Positions 28,928 through 36,782 of a stretch of DNA of 64,000 nt are shown here, piece after piece. Location: NCBI GenBank assembly GCA_016713625.1, contig JADJOT010000009.1, forward strand, positions 682,001-746,000, given 5' to 3'. Positions within the stretch are counted from its first letter, which is position 1, and each line of letters opens with the position of its first letter. Made by a program: the position numbers and the translations under genes. The notes under the pieces were generated by a model. The model had not been told where the DNA came from and ran no database searches. It saw only the letters and a list, made by a program, of their open reading frames with translations. Source of the DNA: Candidatus Accumulibacter affinis. Lineage in GTDB: Bacteria > Pseudomonadota > Gammaproteobacteria > Burkholderiales > Rhodocyclaceae.

Positions 28928-29920
28928 TCAGAAGAGCGTGCCGAGATGTGACAAGAGGCCTCGCTCGCTGACGAAGGTCAGATCGTACATCGCCGACAGT
29001 CCCCTGGCGTGTTCGTCGCTGAGGCCGGCGATGCACAGGACGAAGCGGTTGCCACTGAGCCCGAGGCGCTTGCGCAAGCCAAGGTACTTGTCGATATCCT
29101 GGCGATATTCGCCGCTCTTGCACTCGATGCAGATCGGTAGCTGACCATCGATGAGCATGAACACATCGAGTTCGCAGCGATCGTGGTCGGAGAGCATGAT
29201 GATCAGCTGACGGGCACAGGAAAAGCGTTTCCCGCGTTCCTGGCAATATCCCAGGCAGGTCATCATCACGAACCATTCGAGCCATTCGCCGGCGAAAAAC
29301 TGGCGGATGGCCGGCGCCGTTTGCAGGACCAGCCGGACACTGTTCTTTTCCCGATTGGGCAGGTACTTGCCAACGAAGGAATACTCGTAGAGCTGCTGAC
29401 AGAAAGTGATGATCGTTCGCGCTTCTTCGACGAACTTCTGGTCGAGAGGGATGACCGTACTGAGTATCCCTTCTGCTGCGCCCAGCGGAGACGATCGATC
29501 GTATCCTTCAGAACCGGAAGGCTCTGGCCGATGGTCATCGCCACTTCGTCGAAGAAGCCCGTCGTCGACTGCATGGCTGTTCACCTCGACCGGGATCTGC
29601 TTGCGGCCGAACCACTCGGCGATGGGTCGGTGTTGTTCGGTGGAGGAAAGCTGGTCGGTGTTGGCCAGGTCGATGGCCTCCACTGGTCTGGTCTTCTCTG
29701 CTTCAGCGACTTGCTGCTGCGTGGCCGCCCCGTTGGCCTTCTTGAGACCAATCAGCTCGCGCTGGGCGGCAAAGCACTTCTCCAGTAGCTTGCCAACGAA
29801 AAAGAGCGTGGGGTAGACGATGGTCGGGCTACCGCACTGCAGACAGGCAATACTTTCACCGATCTGGCCATCAGATTGTTCCTGAAGGTAGGCGCACTTG
29901 TTGCATCGAGAGATGGCCAT
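28928..29920 (-). CDS. Zinc-finger + PD-(D/E)xK nuclease-like protein
   Basis: 330 codons. The N-terminus carries a zinc-ribbon (CNKCAYLQ ... CLQC), a charged linker follows, and the C-terminus holds a restriction-endonuclease-like core. That core is ELDVFMLIDG then ICIECKSGEY, i.e. the E-x-D-(x)n-ExK pattern, followed by a SDEHARGL segment as in DUF1887/Card1-type nuclease domains (by eye). Bases about 29462-29575 read poorly in the main frame, while the -1 frame gives a convincing peptide (TGFFDEVAMTIGQSLPVL, then DTIDRLRWAQQKGYS). Two compensating indels are therefore likely. The first codons are duplicated at 30369-30425. A role in defence or repair is possible but unproven. Confidence 0.7.
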   Translation of the reverse strand: MAISRCNKCAYLQEQSDGQIGESIACLQCGSPTIVYPTLFFVGKLLEKCFAAQRELIGLKKANGAATQQQVAEAEKTRPVEAIDLANTDQLSSTEQHRPIAEWFGRKQIPVEVNSHAVDDGLLRRSGDDHRPEPSGSEGYDRSSPLGAAEGILSTVIPLDQKFVEEARTIITFCQQLYEYSFVGKYLPNREKNSVRLVLQTAPAIRQFFAGEWLEWFVMMTCLGYCQERGKRFSCARQLIIMLSDHDRCELDVFMLIDGQLPICIECKSGEYRQDIDKYLGLRKRLGLSGNRFVLCIAGLSDEHARGLSAMYDLTFVSERGLLSHLGTLF

Positions 29921-30011
29921 GGAGGGGACTCAACGGGGGAGAGGGCTGCGCCGGCGCGTCAGCGCAGCGTTGATTTTTTCGAGGGCTGCCGATCCGGGGC
30001 AGGGTTCGGCG
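29891..30011. repeat. Direct repeat A flanking the DUF1640 gene
   Basis: About 121 bp that match 30396-30521 with few changes. It covers the start of the nuclease gene, its upstream gap and a copy of the korB 3' end. See repeat B. Confidence 0.9.
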
Positions 30012-30041
30012 AGTCTTTGTACTACTTGGTACTACCACGGA

Positions 30042-30318
30042 TCAGAAGAACTGCTTGGCGAAGTTGGCGACGGCGACAGGCGATCAGCACGCCCATCATC
30101 CATTTGATGGTCGACAGTTCGCCGCGAATGCCTGTCATCTCCAGCCGCAGGTCAGCTTTGACTTCCATCAGATCGGCTTTGGTGGCGAGCGATGAGTCCA
30201 TGGCCTCGGCGAGCACATCGCGCAGCGCCTCGGCTTCCGCCTTGGCCTGTTGCTCGGGGACCCCGGCGGTGCGTAGGCGCTCGGCGTAGCGAAGGGTGTC
30301 AAAAGTCAGAGTACTCAT
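30042..30318 (-). CDS. DUF1640 (CCDC90-like) coiled-coil protein, 3' frameshift
   Basis: About 90-residue DUF1640 protein: MSTLTFDTLRYAERLRTAG at the start, then a heptad-rich coiled coil (QQAKAEAEALRDVLAEAMDS, LATKADLMEVKADLRLEM) and a C-terminal membrane helix beginning IKWMMGVLIA. In the annotated frame the helix dissolves into CRRRQLRQ. Skipping one base after GCC gives VAVANFAKQFF and a stop at 30042, the expected end. Probably a 1-nt insertion in the sequence or a recent mutation. Such small proteins are often multicopy; function unknown. The gene sits between two copies of a 120-bp direct repeat. Confidence 0.75.
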
Positions 30319-30368
30319 GTGCTTGAGCATACCCAGGTGTCAGTCAGCCGGCAACATCATCGCGCACA

Positions 30369-30425
30369 TCATGTCTGGTTCTTGAGCAGGTAGTCGGCGC
30401 ACTTGTTGCATCGAGAGATGGCCAT
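30369..30425 (-). pseudogene. Duplicated N-terminus of the nuclease gene
   Basis: 18-codon open frame MAISRCNKCADYLLKNQT then TGA. Its first ten residues equal those of the nuclease at 28928-29920. It lies in direct repeat B and marks the end left behind by the duplication. Confidence 0.75.
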
Positions 30426-30521
30426 GGAGGGGATTCAACGGGGGAGAGGGCTGCGCCAGCGCGTCAGCGCAGCGAAGCGTTGATTTTTTCGAGTGCCGCC
30501 GATCCGGGGCAGAGTTCGGCG
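30396..30521. repeat. Direct repeat B, overlapping korB 3' end
   Basis: Second copy of the 29891-30011 segment, with a 5-bp insertion. It includes the true 3' end of korB, so this is probably the original copy and repeat A the duplicate. The two copies bracket a unit holding the DUF1640 gene, which suggests a duplicative insertion or unequal recombination. No transposase is present. Confidence 0.88.
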
Positions 30522-31519
30522 GCGCCGAGGCTGTTCAAGGGAGGCTTGACGGTATCGAGCTGTTGATGCAGATCAGCGGCGTCGTTGTCGAGGTAAAGCA
30601 TTCCGGTCACCACCTCGCCGCGCGTCGTGTGCTCCTGAACGTAGCTCATCGCGCGGATGCGGTCGTTGGGGTCGTAGTCGGCGTGCAACTTGCGCAGACG
30701 GACCACCGAGCCGTCGTGCTGGCGTAGCTCGGTGACTTCGCCGGCGCCGTACTCGGCGGTGATTTCCTCGCGTTGCGGGAAGAAATCGAGCCGGTTGACC
30801 GCCTCGTTGTGCTCGCGCACGTAGTCGTAGCTCTTGGTGCTGCCGGAGTGGTTGTTGAAGGCGATGCACGGCGAGAGGATGTCGATCACCGCCGCGCCCT
30901 GGTGTGCCAGCGCGGCGCGGATCAGCGGCACCAGCTGCGTCTTGTCGCCGGAGAAGCCGCGCGCGACGAAGGTCGCGCCCATCAGCAAGGCCAGCATCAC
31001 CAGATCAATCGGCGCGTCGTTGTTGGTCTGACCTTTCTTTGATTTCGAGCCCTGGTCGGCGGTAGCCGAGAACTGCCCCTTGGTAAGTCCGTAAACGCCA
31101 TTGTTCTCGACGAGATAGGTCATGTTCACGCCACGGCGCATGACGTGGGCAAACTGGCCGAGGCCGATCGACGCCGAGTCGCCGTCGCCCGAGACGCCGA
31201 GGTAGATCAGCTCGCGGTTGGCGAGGTAAGCGCCGGTGAGCACCGATGGCATGCGTCCGTGCACGGTGTTGAAGCCGTGCGAGTTGCCGAGGAAATAGTC
31301 GGGTGTCTTCGACGAGCAGCCGATACCCGAGAGCTTGGCGACGCGGTGCGGTTCGATGTCGAGTTCCCAGCAGGCCTGGATGATCGCTGCCGAGATCGAG
31401 TCGTGACCGCAGCCGGCGCAGAGCGTCGAGATCTTGCCTTCGTAGTCGCGACGGGTGAAGCCGACGCGGTTCTTGGCGAGCGAGGGATGATGCAGCCGGG
31501 GTTTGGCGAGGTAGGTCAT
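30464..31519 (-). CDS. korB: 2-oxoglutarate:acceptor oxidoreductase beta subunit
   Basis: 351-residue thiamine-diphosphate-binding subunit. LCAGCGHDSISAAIIQA carries the CxGCG motif for the Fe-S cluster, GVSGDGDSASIGLGQ and ENNGVYGLTKGQ form the TPP/Mg site. It acts with korA to convert 2-oxoglutarate and CoA to succinyl-CoA plus reduced carrier. It follows korA with a 1-bp gap. The C-terminal codons are partly copied in repeat A. Confidence 0.95.
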   Translation of the reverse strand: MTYLAKPRLHHPSLAKNRVGFTRRDYEGKISTLCAGCGHDSISAAIIQACWELDIEPHRVAKLSGIGCSSKTPDYFLGNSHGFNTVHGRMPSVLTGAYLANRELIYLGVSGDGDSASIGLGQFAHVMRRGVNMTYLVENNGVYGLTKGQFSATADQGSKSKKGQTNNDAPIDLVMLALLMGATFVARGFSGDKTQLVPLIRAALAHQGAAVIDILSPCIAFNNHSGSTKSYDYVREHNEAVNRLDFFPQREEITAEYGAGEVTELRQHDGSVVRLRKLHADYDPNDRIRAMSYVQEHTTRGEVVTGMLYLDNDAADLHQQLDTVKPPLNSLGAAELCPGSAALEKINASLR

Positions 31520-31520
31520 C

Positions 31521-33359
31521 TCAAGCCACCATGTCGTGTCGGAGGGGATGCACGTTCAAGCGCGAAACGCGCTCGGCGATCTCCTGGGTGATGAAGCGGG
31601 CGGTGATTGGCGTACCGTCGTAGTGCAGCACGGAAATCAGACTGAGCGGGTTCACCCCGGCCTCGTTGACCAGCAGCGTCGTCAGCTGCTTGTCGAAGTT
31701 CTGTTCGAGCACGAATACCCGCGAGTGCGCGGCGATGAAGTCGGCGATTTCGTTCTGGAACGGGAAGGCGCGGACACGCAGGGCGTTGATGTAGATTCCC
31801 TGCTCGGCGAGAGCGTCGAGCGCCTCCTGCATCGCCGGGCCGGTCGAGCCATAGAAGATCGCCGCGAAACGCGCCGGGAATTTGGCCGCCGTGAGTACCG
31901 GCAGGGGCACCAGCGCCTTGGCGGTCTCGAACTTGTGGCGCAGCCGCTGCATGTTGTAGATGTAATCGGCACCGGCTTCCGAGTAACCGGCGTAGGCGTT
32001 CTTGGTGGTGCCGCGCGTGAAGTAACCGCCCTTGGTCGGATGTGTTCCCGGATAGGTGCGGTAGGGAATTCCGTCGCCGTCGACGTCGAGGTAGCGATCG
32101 AAGTCGGCGCCGGCGTCGAGCGCTTCGCGGGTCATCACCTTGCCGCGGTCGTATTGGCGGCTGTCGTCCCAGGCAAAAGGCCTGCACAGCCGCTGGTTCA
32201 TGCCGATGTCGAGGTCGGACATGACGAACACCGGTGTCTGCAGGCGCTCGGCGAGATCGAGCGCCTGCGCCGACATCTCGAAGCATTCATAAGGATCCTC
32301 GGGAAACAGCAGCACGTGTTTGGTGTCGCCGTGCGAGGCATAGGCACAGGCGAGAATGTCGGCCTGCTGGGTGCGCGTCGGCATGCCGGTCGACGGTCCG
32401 CCGCGCTGGACGTTGATCAGCACCGCCGGGATCTCGGCGAAGTAGGCGAGACCGATGAACTCGGACATCAGCGAAATTCCCGGGCCGGACGTCGCGGTGA
32501 ACGAGCGGGCGCCATTCCAGCCGGCGCCGATAACGATGCCGATCGACGCCAGTTCGTCTTCGGCCTGGACGATCGAGTAGCGATGCCCGCCGGTATCCGG
32601 GTCGACGCGCAGCTTCTGTGCGTAGCGCTGGAAGGCTTCGGCGACCGACGACGACGGGGTGATCGGATACCAGGCACAGACCGTCGCGCCGCCATAGATG
32701 CAGCCCAGCGCCGCGGCCGTGTTGCCGTCGACGAAGATCCTGTCGCCGACGCAGTCGCGGCGCTCGACCTTGAGGGCGATCGGCTTCAGGCTGGCACGCG
32801 CGTATTCCCGCCCGAGCGTGAGCGCGCGGATGTTCGCGTCGAGCAGCTTCTCCTTGCCCTTGTACTGTTCGCTGAAGAGCTTTTCGATCTCGGCCGGGTC
32901 GATGTCGAGCAGCGTCGTCAGCGCGCCAACGTAGAGGATGTTCTTGAACAACTGGCGCTCGCGCGCGTCGCTGTAGTGGTCGTTGCAGATCTCGGTGAGC
33001 GGCATGGCGAGGACGTGGATGTCGTCGCGGAGGCGCGAGCGCGGCATTGGTTTCGAGCTGTCGTAGAAGAGGTAACCGCCGGATTCGATCTCGCGGACGT
33101 CCTGGTCCCAGGTCTGCGGATTCATCGCCACCATCATGTCCACGCCACCGCGCCGGCCGAGATAAGCATGCTCGGTGACACGCACCTCGAACCAGGTGGG
33201 CAGGCCCTGGATGTTGGACGGAAAAATGTTGCGCGGCGAGACGGGAACGCCCATGCGCAGGATGGCGCGCGCGAAAAGCTCGTTCGCCGATGCCGATCCC
33301 GAGCCGTTGATGTTGGCGAACTTGACGACAAAATCATTGACTGCTTCGATCTTCTGCAT
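31521..33359 (-). CDS. korA: 2-oxoglutarate:acceptor oxidoreductase alpha subunit (gamma-alpha fusion)
   Basis: 612 residues. The gamma domain (about 1-190; NINGSGSASANELFARAILR) is fused to the alpha pyrimidine-binding domain (from about 210; YPITPSSSVAEAF, QAEDELASIGIVIGA, TSGPGISLMSEF, QRGGPSTGMPT). This matches KorA-type OFORs. Together with korB and the flavoprotein upstream it resembles the 2-oxoglutarate:NADP+ oxidoreductase KorABC described in Azoarcus evansii. It could supply low-potential electrons or serve an alternative TCA step. Confidence 0.95.
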   Translation of the reverse strand: MQKIEAVNDFVVKFANINGSGSASANELFARAILRMGVPVSPRNIFPSNIQGLPTWFEVRVTEHAYLGRRGGVDMMVAMNPQTWDQDVREIESGGYLFYDSSKPMPRSRLRDDIHVLAMPLTEICNDHYSDARERQLFKNILYVGALTTLLDIDPAEIEKLFSEQYKGKEKLLDANIRALTLGREYARASLKPIALKVERRDCVGDRIFVDGNTAAALGCIYGGATVCAWYPITPSSSVAEAFQRYAQKLRVDPDTGGHRYSIVQAEDELASIGIVIGAGWNGARSFTATSGPGISLMSEFIGLAYFAEIPAVLINVQRGGPSTGMPTRTQQADILACAYASHGDTKHVLLFPEDPYECFEMSAQALDLAERLQTPVFVMSDLDIGMNQRLCRPFAWDDSRQYDRGKVMTREALDAGADFDRYLDVDGDGIPYRTYPGTHPTKGGYFTRGTTKNAYAGYSEAGADYIYNMQRLRHKFETAKALVPLPVLTAAKFPARFAAIFYGSTGPAMQEALDALAEQGIYINALRVRAFPFQNEIADFIAAHSRVFVLEQNFDKQLTTLLVNEAGVNPLSLISVLHYDGTPITARFITQEIAERVSRLNVHPLRHDMVA

Positions 33360-33368
33360 TTTCGCTCC

Positions 33369-35202
33369 TTAAGCGCTGGCTGGCTGCAGGACGGCGCTAC
33401 GGCAGCCGGCACCGGCGTGCGTCACCTGAAGAAGAAACTTCTGCATGTCCCAGGCACCGGTCGGGCAGCGCTCGGCGCACAGGCCGCAGTGCAGGCAGAC
33501 ATCTTCGTCCTTGACCATCACCCGCCCGGTTTTCAGCGTCTCCGAGACATACAGATCCTGGCTCAGGTTGAGCGCCGGGGCGCAGCCGCGGCCGCAGATC
33601 TTCCTCATCGCCGTTGCTGGTGAAGGTGATGCTGTCCATCGGGCAGATGTCCATGCACGCGTCACATTCGATGCACAGCTTGGCGGCAAACACCGTCTGC
33701 ACGTCGCAGTTCAGGCAGCGCTGCGCCTCCTTGAAAGCGAGCTGCGGGTCGAAGCCGAGTTCGACCTCGATCTTGATGCTCTTCAGCGCCGCGCCGATCT
33801 CGCGCAACGGCACGCGCAGGCGGCGATCATCCGAGATCGCGTTGTCGTAGCGCCAGGCGTGGATGCCCATCTTCTGCGAAACGAGGTTGGTCAGCGGATC
33901 TGGCCGGACGGCAATGTCCTCGCCGTTGAGCATGCGGTCGATCGACACCGCGGCGTCGTGGCCGTGCGCGACTGCCCAGATGATGTTCTTCGGCCCGAAA
34001 GCGGCGTCACCGCCAAAGAAGACGTTGGCTACCGTCGATTGCATGGTCCGTTGGTCGATCTTCGGCAGCCCCCATTTGTCGAACTCGATGCCGATGTCAC
34101 GTTCGATCCAGGGAAAGGCGTTGTCCTGGCCGACGGCAATGAGCACCTCGTCGCAGGGAAAGTAGGCGTCGGGCTCGCCGGTCGGCAGCAGGCTGCGGCG
34201 TCCTTTCTCGTCATACAGCGAACGGACCTTCTCGAAGGTGACGCCGGTGAGGCGGCCGCTATTGTGGCTGAAAGCCTTGGGAACCAGGTTGTTGAGGATC
34301 GGGATGCCTTCGTGCATGGCGTCCTCCTTTTCCCAGGGGCTGGCTTTCATCTGCTCGAAACCCGAGCGGACGATGACCTTGACGTCTTCACCGCCGAGGC
34401 GGCGTGCCGAGCGGCAGCAGTCCATCGCGGTGTTGCCGCCGCCGAGCACGATCACGCGCTTGCTGATCGCGGTGGTGTGGCCGAAAGCGACACTCGCCAG
34501 CCAGTCGATTCCCAGATGAATCGATTTGGCCGCTTCCTGGCGTCCGGGAACGTCGAGATCCTGAGCGCGCGGCGCACCGGAGCCGACGAAGACCGCGTCG
34601 TAACCCTCGGCGAGCAGGTCTTTCAGCGAACTGATGTACTGACCGCCGCGGAAGTCGACGCCGAGGCCGAGAACATAGCCGGTTTCCTCGTCGATGACTT
34701 CTTCGGGCAGGCGGAATTTCGGGATCTGGGTGCGCATCATGCCGCCGGCGCGCGTGTCGCCATCGTAGATCACCACCTCGTAACCGAGCGGTGCGAGGTC
34801 ACGCGCCACCGTCAGTGAAGCCGGACCGGCGCCGATGCAGGCGACGCGGCGGCCGTTCTTCTGCGCTGCCGGCTGCGGCAGCAGTGGCCGGATGTCCTGC
34901 TTGTAATCGGCGGCGACGCGCTTCAGCCGGCAGATCGCCACCGGCTCCTTGCGCTGGCGACCATCGGTCGTCTCGTCCTCGACGCGGCTGCGGCGACACG
35001 CCGGCTCGCAGGGACGGTCGCAGGTGCGGCCGAGGATACCGGGGAAGACATTCGACACCCAGTTGACCATATAGGCGTCGCTGTAGCGGCCGGCGGCGAT
35101 CAGGCGGATGTACTCGGGGACGGGAGTGTGGGCCGGGCATGCCCACTGACAATCAACGACTTTATGGAAGTAGTCGGGTGCGCCGATATCGGTGGGCTTC
35201 AA
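33369..35202 (-). CDS. korC: KorC/GltD-like FAD-NADPH Fe-S oxidoreductase, frameshifted
   Basis: About 610-residue flavoprotein like the glutamate synthase small subunit, the likely electron partner of KorAB. The N-terminal cysteine region is CQWACPAHTPVPEYIRLI and CDRPCEPACRR; the FAD site is CIGAGPASLTVA; the NADPH site is VLGGGNTAMDCCRSA. A C-terminal 4Fe-4S motif CIECDACMDICPMD follows. The second cluster, CLHCGLCAERCPTG, is encoded in another frame ending at 33369. The switch lies near 33575-33605, in the stretch around EEDLR and NLSQDLYV. No ATG fits; a TTG (MKPTDIGAPDYF) after AAAGGA is proposed as start. A real frameshift would remove one cluster, but a sequencing indel is equally possible. 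Confidence 0.85.
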
Positions 35203-35364
35203 GACGAAGGTATCCTTTCTCTCGGTACGAGTCCGGAGCCAGGCGGCCGCTAGCCCCAAAGACCGCCATACTAGCGCGGCACTGCGGTGCTGAAAAGGTT
35301 TCTGTATCAGGCGGGTGCGAATGAAAGTGTTGGGCGAAACGGTCCACGCGGCTTGGGCAGGATC

Positions 35365-35454
35365 GTAGGTCGCGTGAGCGTAGTCTAAGCCGGCATTTAC
35401 AGCGATCGGATGCCTTGATCGTCGGGTTACGGCCTGCGGCCTAACCCGACCTAC
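35365..35454. repeat. Palindromic interspersed repeat, copy 2 (inverted)
   Basis: 90-bp copy of the 28809-28908 element in opposite orientation, with one end degenerate (GTAGGTCGCGTGAGCG). About 30 bp before it is GGTGCGAATGAAAGTGTTGG, which also precedes copy 1. Confidence 0.88.
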
Positions 35455-35663
35455 GGCTCTTGCCACCCATCCAATGGGGGCGCTTTGACGGGAAAGAGCT
35501 GTAATAATGCGGTCTGCGTCGTAGGAAACGGTTTCGCCAATGCCCCTGACTGCCACGATCGGCATTGCATGGGCGAGATCGCAACGCCGGCGCTTGCCAG
35601 CCTGGTTCCTGGTGCAGGGAATCGGCTTCAGGGCAAGGACGGTTTCGAAAGGAATACCCGCGC

Positions 35664-36063
35664 ATGCGACTCTATCTCTCTTCCACCCTCGACGATCTCA
35701 AGGAGGAGCGACAGGCGGTCAAGGACGTCCTCGGCCGCCACTACATTGGGGCGAGGGGATCGGCCCCGAGCAGGCCAACTACGACGGAAAGAACCAGGGA
35801 CGATGCCGGTAAAGTCGTATGCGCCGAACGACTGGGGTCTGTACGAGATGCACGGTAACGTCTGGGAGTGGTGTGCGGATGGCCAGCGCGACTACGGCGA
35901 TGATCTCGAGGAGAATCCGCGCGGCCCTGGGGACGATGCCCCCCGCGTCGTGCGTGGCGGCTCGTGGAGCGACGGGGCCGGGTGGCTTCGCTCCGCTTGC
36001 CGCGACCAGGGGGGCCCCGCGTCCCCCGCATCCGCCACCGGGGCTTTCGCTTTTCCCTGAGGG
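35664..36063 (+). pseudogene. Decayed DGR target gene: DUF4062 start joined to FGE C-terminus
   Basis: The ATG (AAAGGA upstream) begins MRLYLSSTLDDLKEERQAVK, a DUF4062 domain start. After about 30 codons the sequence jumps, out of frame, to pieces of a formylglycine-generating-enzyme (FGE/SUMF1) domain: PEQANYDGK, then VKSYAPNDWGLYEMHGN, VWEWCADG, ENPRGP, and RVVRGGSWSDGAGWLRSA. The middle of the gene is deleted. The last 120 bp are variable repeat 1; a 2-nt gain in a G run throws the C-terminus out of frame, and removing it restores RVPRIRHRGFRFSL. The intact relative is a DUF4062-FGE protein, a known type of DGR target. Confidence 0.8.
35939..36060 (+). repeat. DGR variable repeat 1 (VR1)
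   Basis: 122 bp aligned to the template repeat at 37451-37570. Invariant blocks (CCCCCCGCGTCGTGCGTGGC at the 5' end, GGGCTTTCGCTTTTCCCTGA at the 3' end) flank a variable core. I count 19 substitutions, 17 at template adenines (to G, C or T). The other two are a C-to-G shared with VR2 and one G-to-C. There is also a 2-nt insertion. Confidence 0.92.
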
Positions 36064-36113
36064 GGCGCTGCTTCTGCTGCTTCGGCGGATGCCGAAGCAG
36101 CAGAAGCAGCGCC
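36064..36113 (+). promoter_or_regulatory. 23-bp hairpin/cruciform downstream of VR1
   Basis: Perfect inverted repeat: 23-bp arms (GGCGCTGCTTCTGCTGCTTC... and its complement) around GGAT, starting three bases after the VR. DGR target sites are known to carry hairpins just downstream of the VR that promote mutagenic homing. No T tract follows, so a terminator is less likely. Confidence 0.75.
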
Positions 36114-36187
36114 AAGCAATTTCGGGAAGTTGCGCCAAAGATTGGCGAGTGGTTCAAGGCGCCCGAAAAGAAAAAATAGGCGAAGCC

Positions 36188-36278
36188 GTAGGTCGGGTTA
36201 GGCCGCAGGCCGTAACCCGACGATCAAGGGCAGCCGATGGCCGTAGATGTCGGGTTACGCTACGCTAACCCGACCTAC
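36188..36278. repeat. Palindromic interspersed repeat, copy 3
   Basis: 91-bp copy in the same orientation as copy 1 and inverted relative to copy 2. Copies 2 and 3 bracket the VR1 pseudogene. Confidence 0.88.
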
Positions 36279-36304
36279 GATCTACTGGGGAGAGAAAACT
36301 CGCC

Positions 36305-36773
36305 ATGAGCTACCGTTTTTTCGCCAGCCCGGCGTTCAACCCGGCGTCTGCCGAGGCCGAACTCAACCAGCTGCTGGCCGCGCGCCGAGTCTTGAACGTC
36401 GAGCGGCATTTCGTCGTCGACGGCGAAGAGTCGTTCTGGGCGATCTGCGTCAGCCTGGCGCCCGGTCGGTGCCTTGCCGGATGGCCTGAAGGCCGATCAG
36501 GGCAGCGCCCGCCGGATCGATTACCGCGAGGTGCTGAACGAAGCCGATTTCGCCGTGTTCGCCGAGTTGCGCAGTTTGCGCAAGACGATTGCCGATGCCG
36601 AGGGCGTCGCGCAGTACGCCGAGTTCACCAACGAGCAACTGGCCAACCTGGTGCGCGGACGGGTGAGCACGCTCGATGCGCTCGGCAAGATCGAGGGCGT
36701 CGGGCCGGCTCGCCTCGAACGCTACGCCGCTCGTTTTCTGGCGGTGTTGCAGCCAGCGCTGGCTGCGGGTTGA
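36305..36773 (+). CDS. HRDC-domain DGR accessory protein, frameshifted
   Basis: Two overlapping frames give one protein of about 155 residues. MSYRFFASPAFNPASAEAEL... to AICVSLAPGR comes first; then, after a switch near 36465-36476, LPDGLKADQG, IDYREVLNEADFAVFAELRS and a C-terminal HRDC domain (FTNEQLANLVRGRVSTLDAL, IEGVGPARLERYAARFLAVL). HRDC-domain proteins are known accessory genes of DGRs, replacing or accompanying Avd. It ends 9 bp before the reverse transcriptase, as expected for that operon. It could bind the template RNA or DNA (inference). Confidence 0.8.
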
Positions 36774-36782
36774 GGCATCCCC

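Noticed and set aside
30022..30064. Arg-rich C-terminus of DUF1640 as genuine sequence
   Set aside because: The neighbouring frame gives the family's hydrophobic end and a stop; the Arg-rich tail is a frameshift product.
31536..33623. 695-codon open frame opposite korA
   Set aside because: Antisense shadow caused by high third-position GC; composition is not protein-like.
36064..36113. Hairpin as a rho-independent terminator
   Set aside because: No T tract on either strand, and its position right after VR fits a DGR homing structure better.
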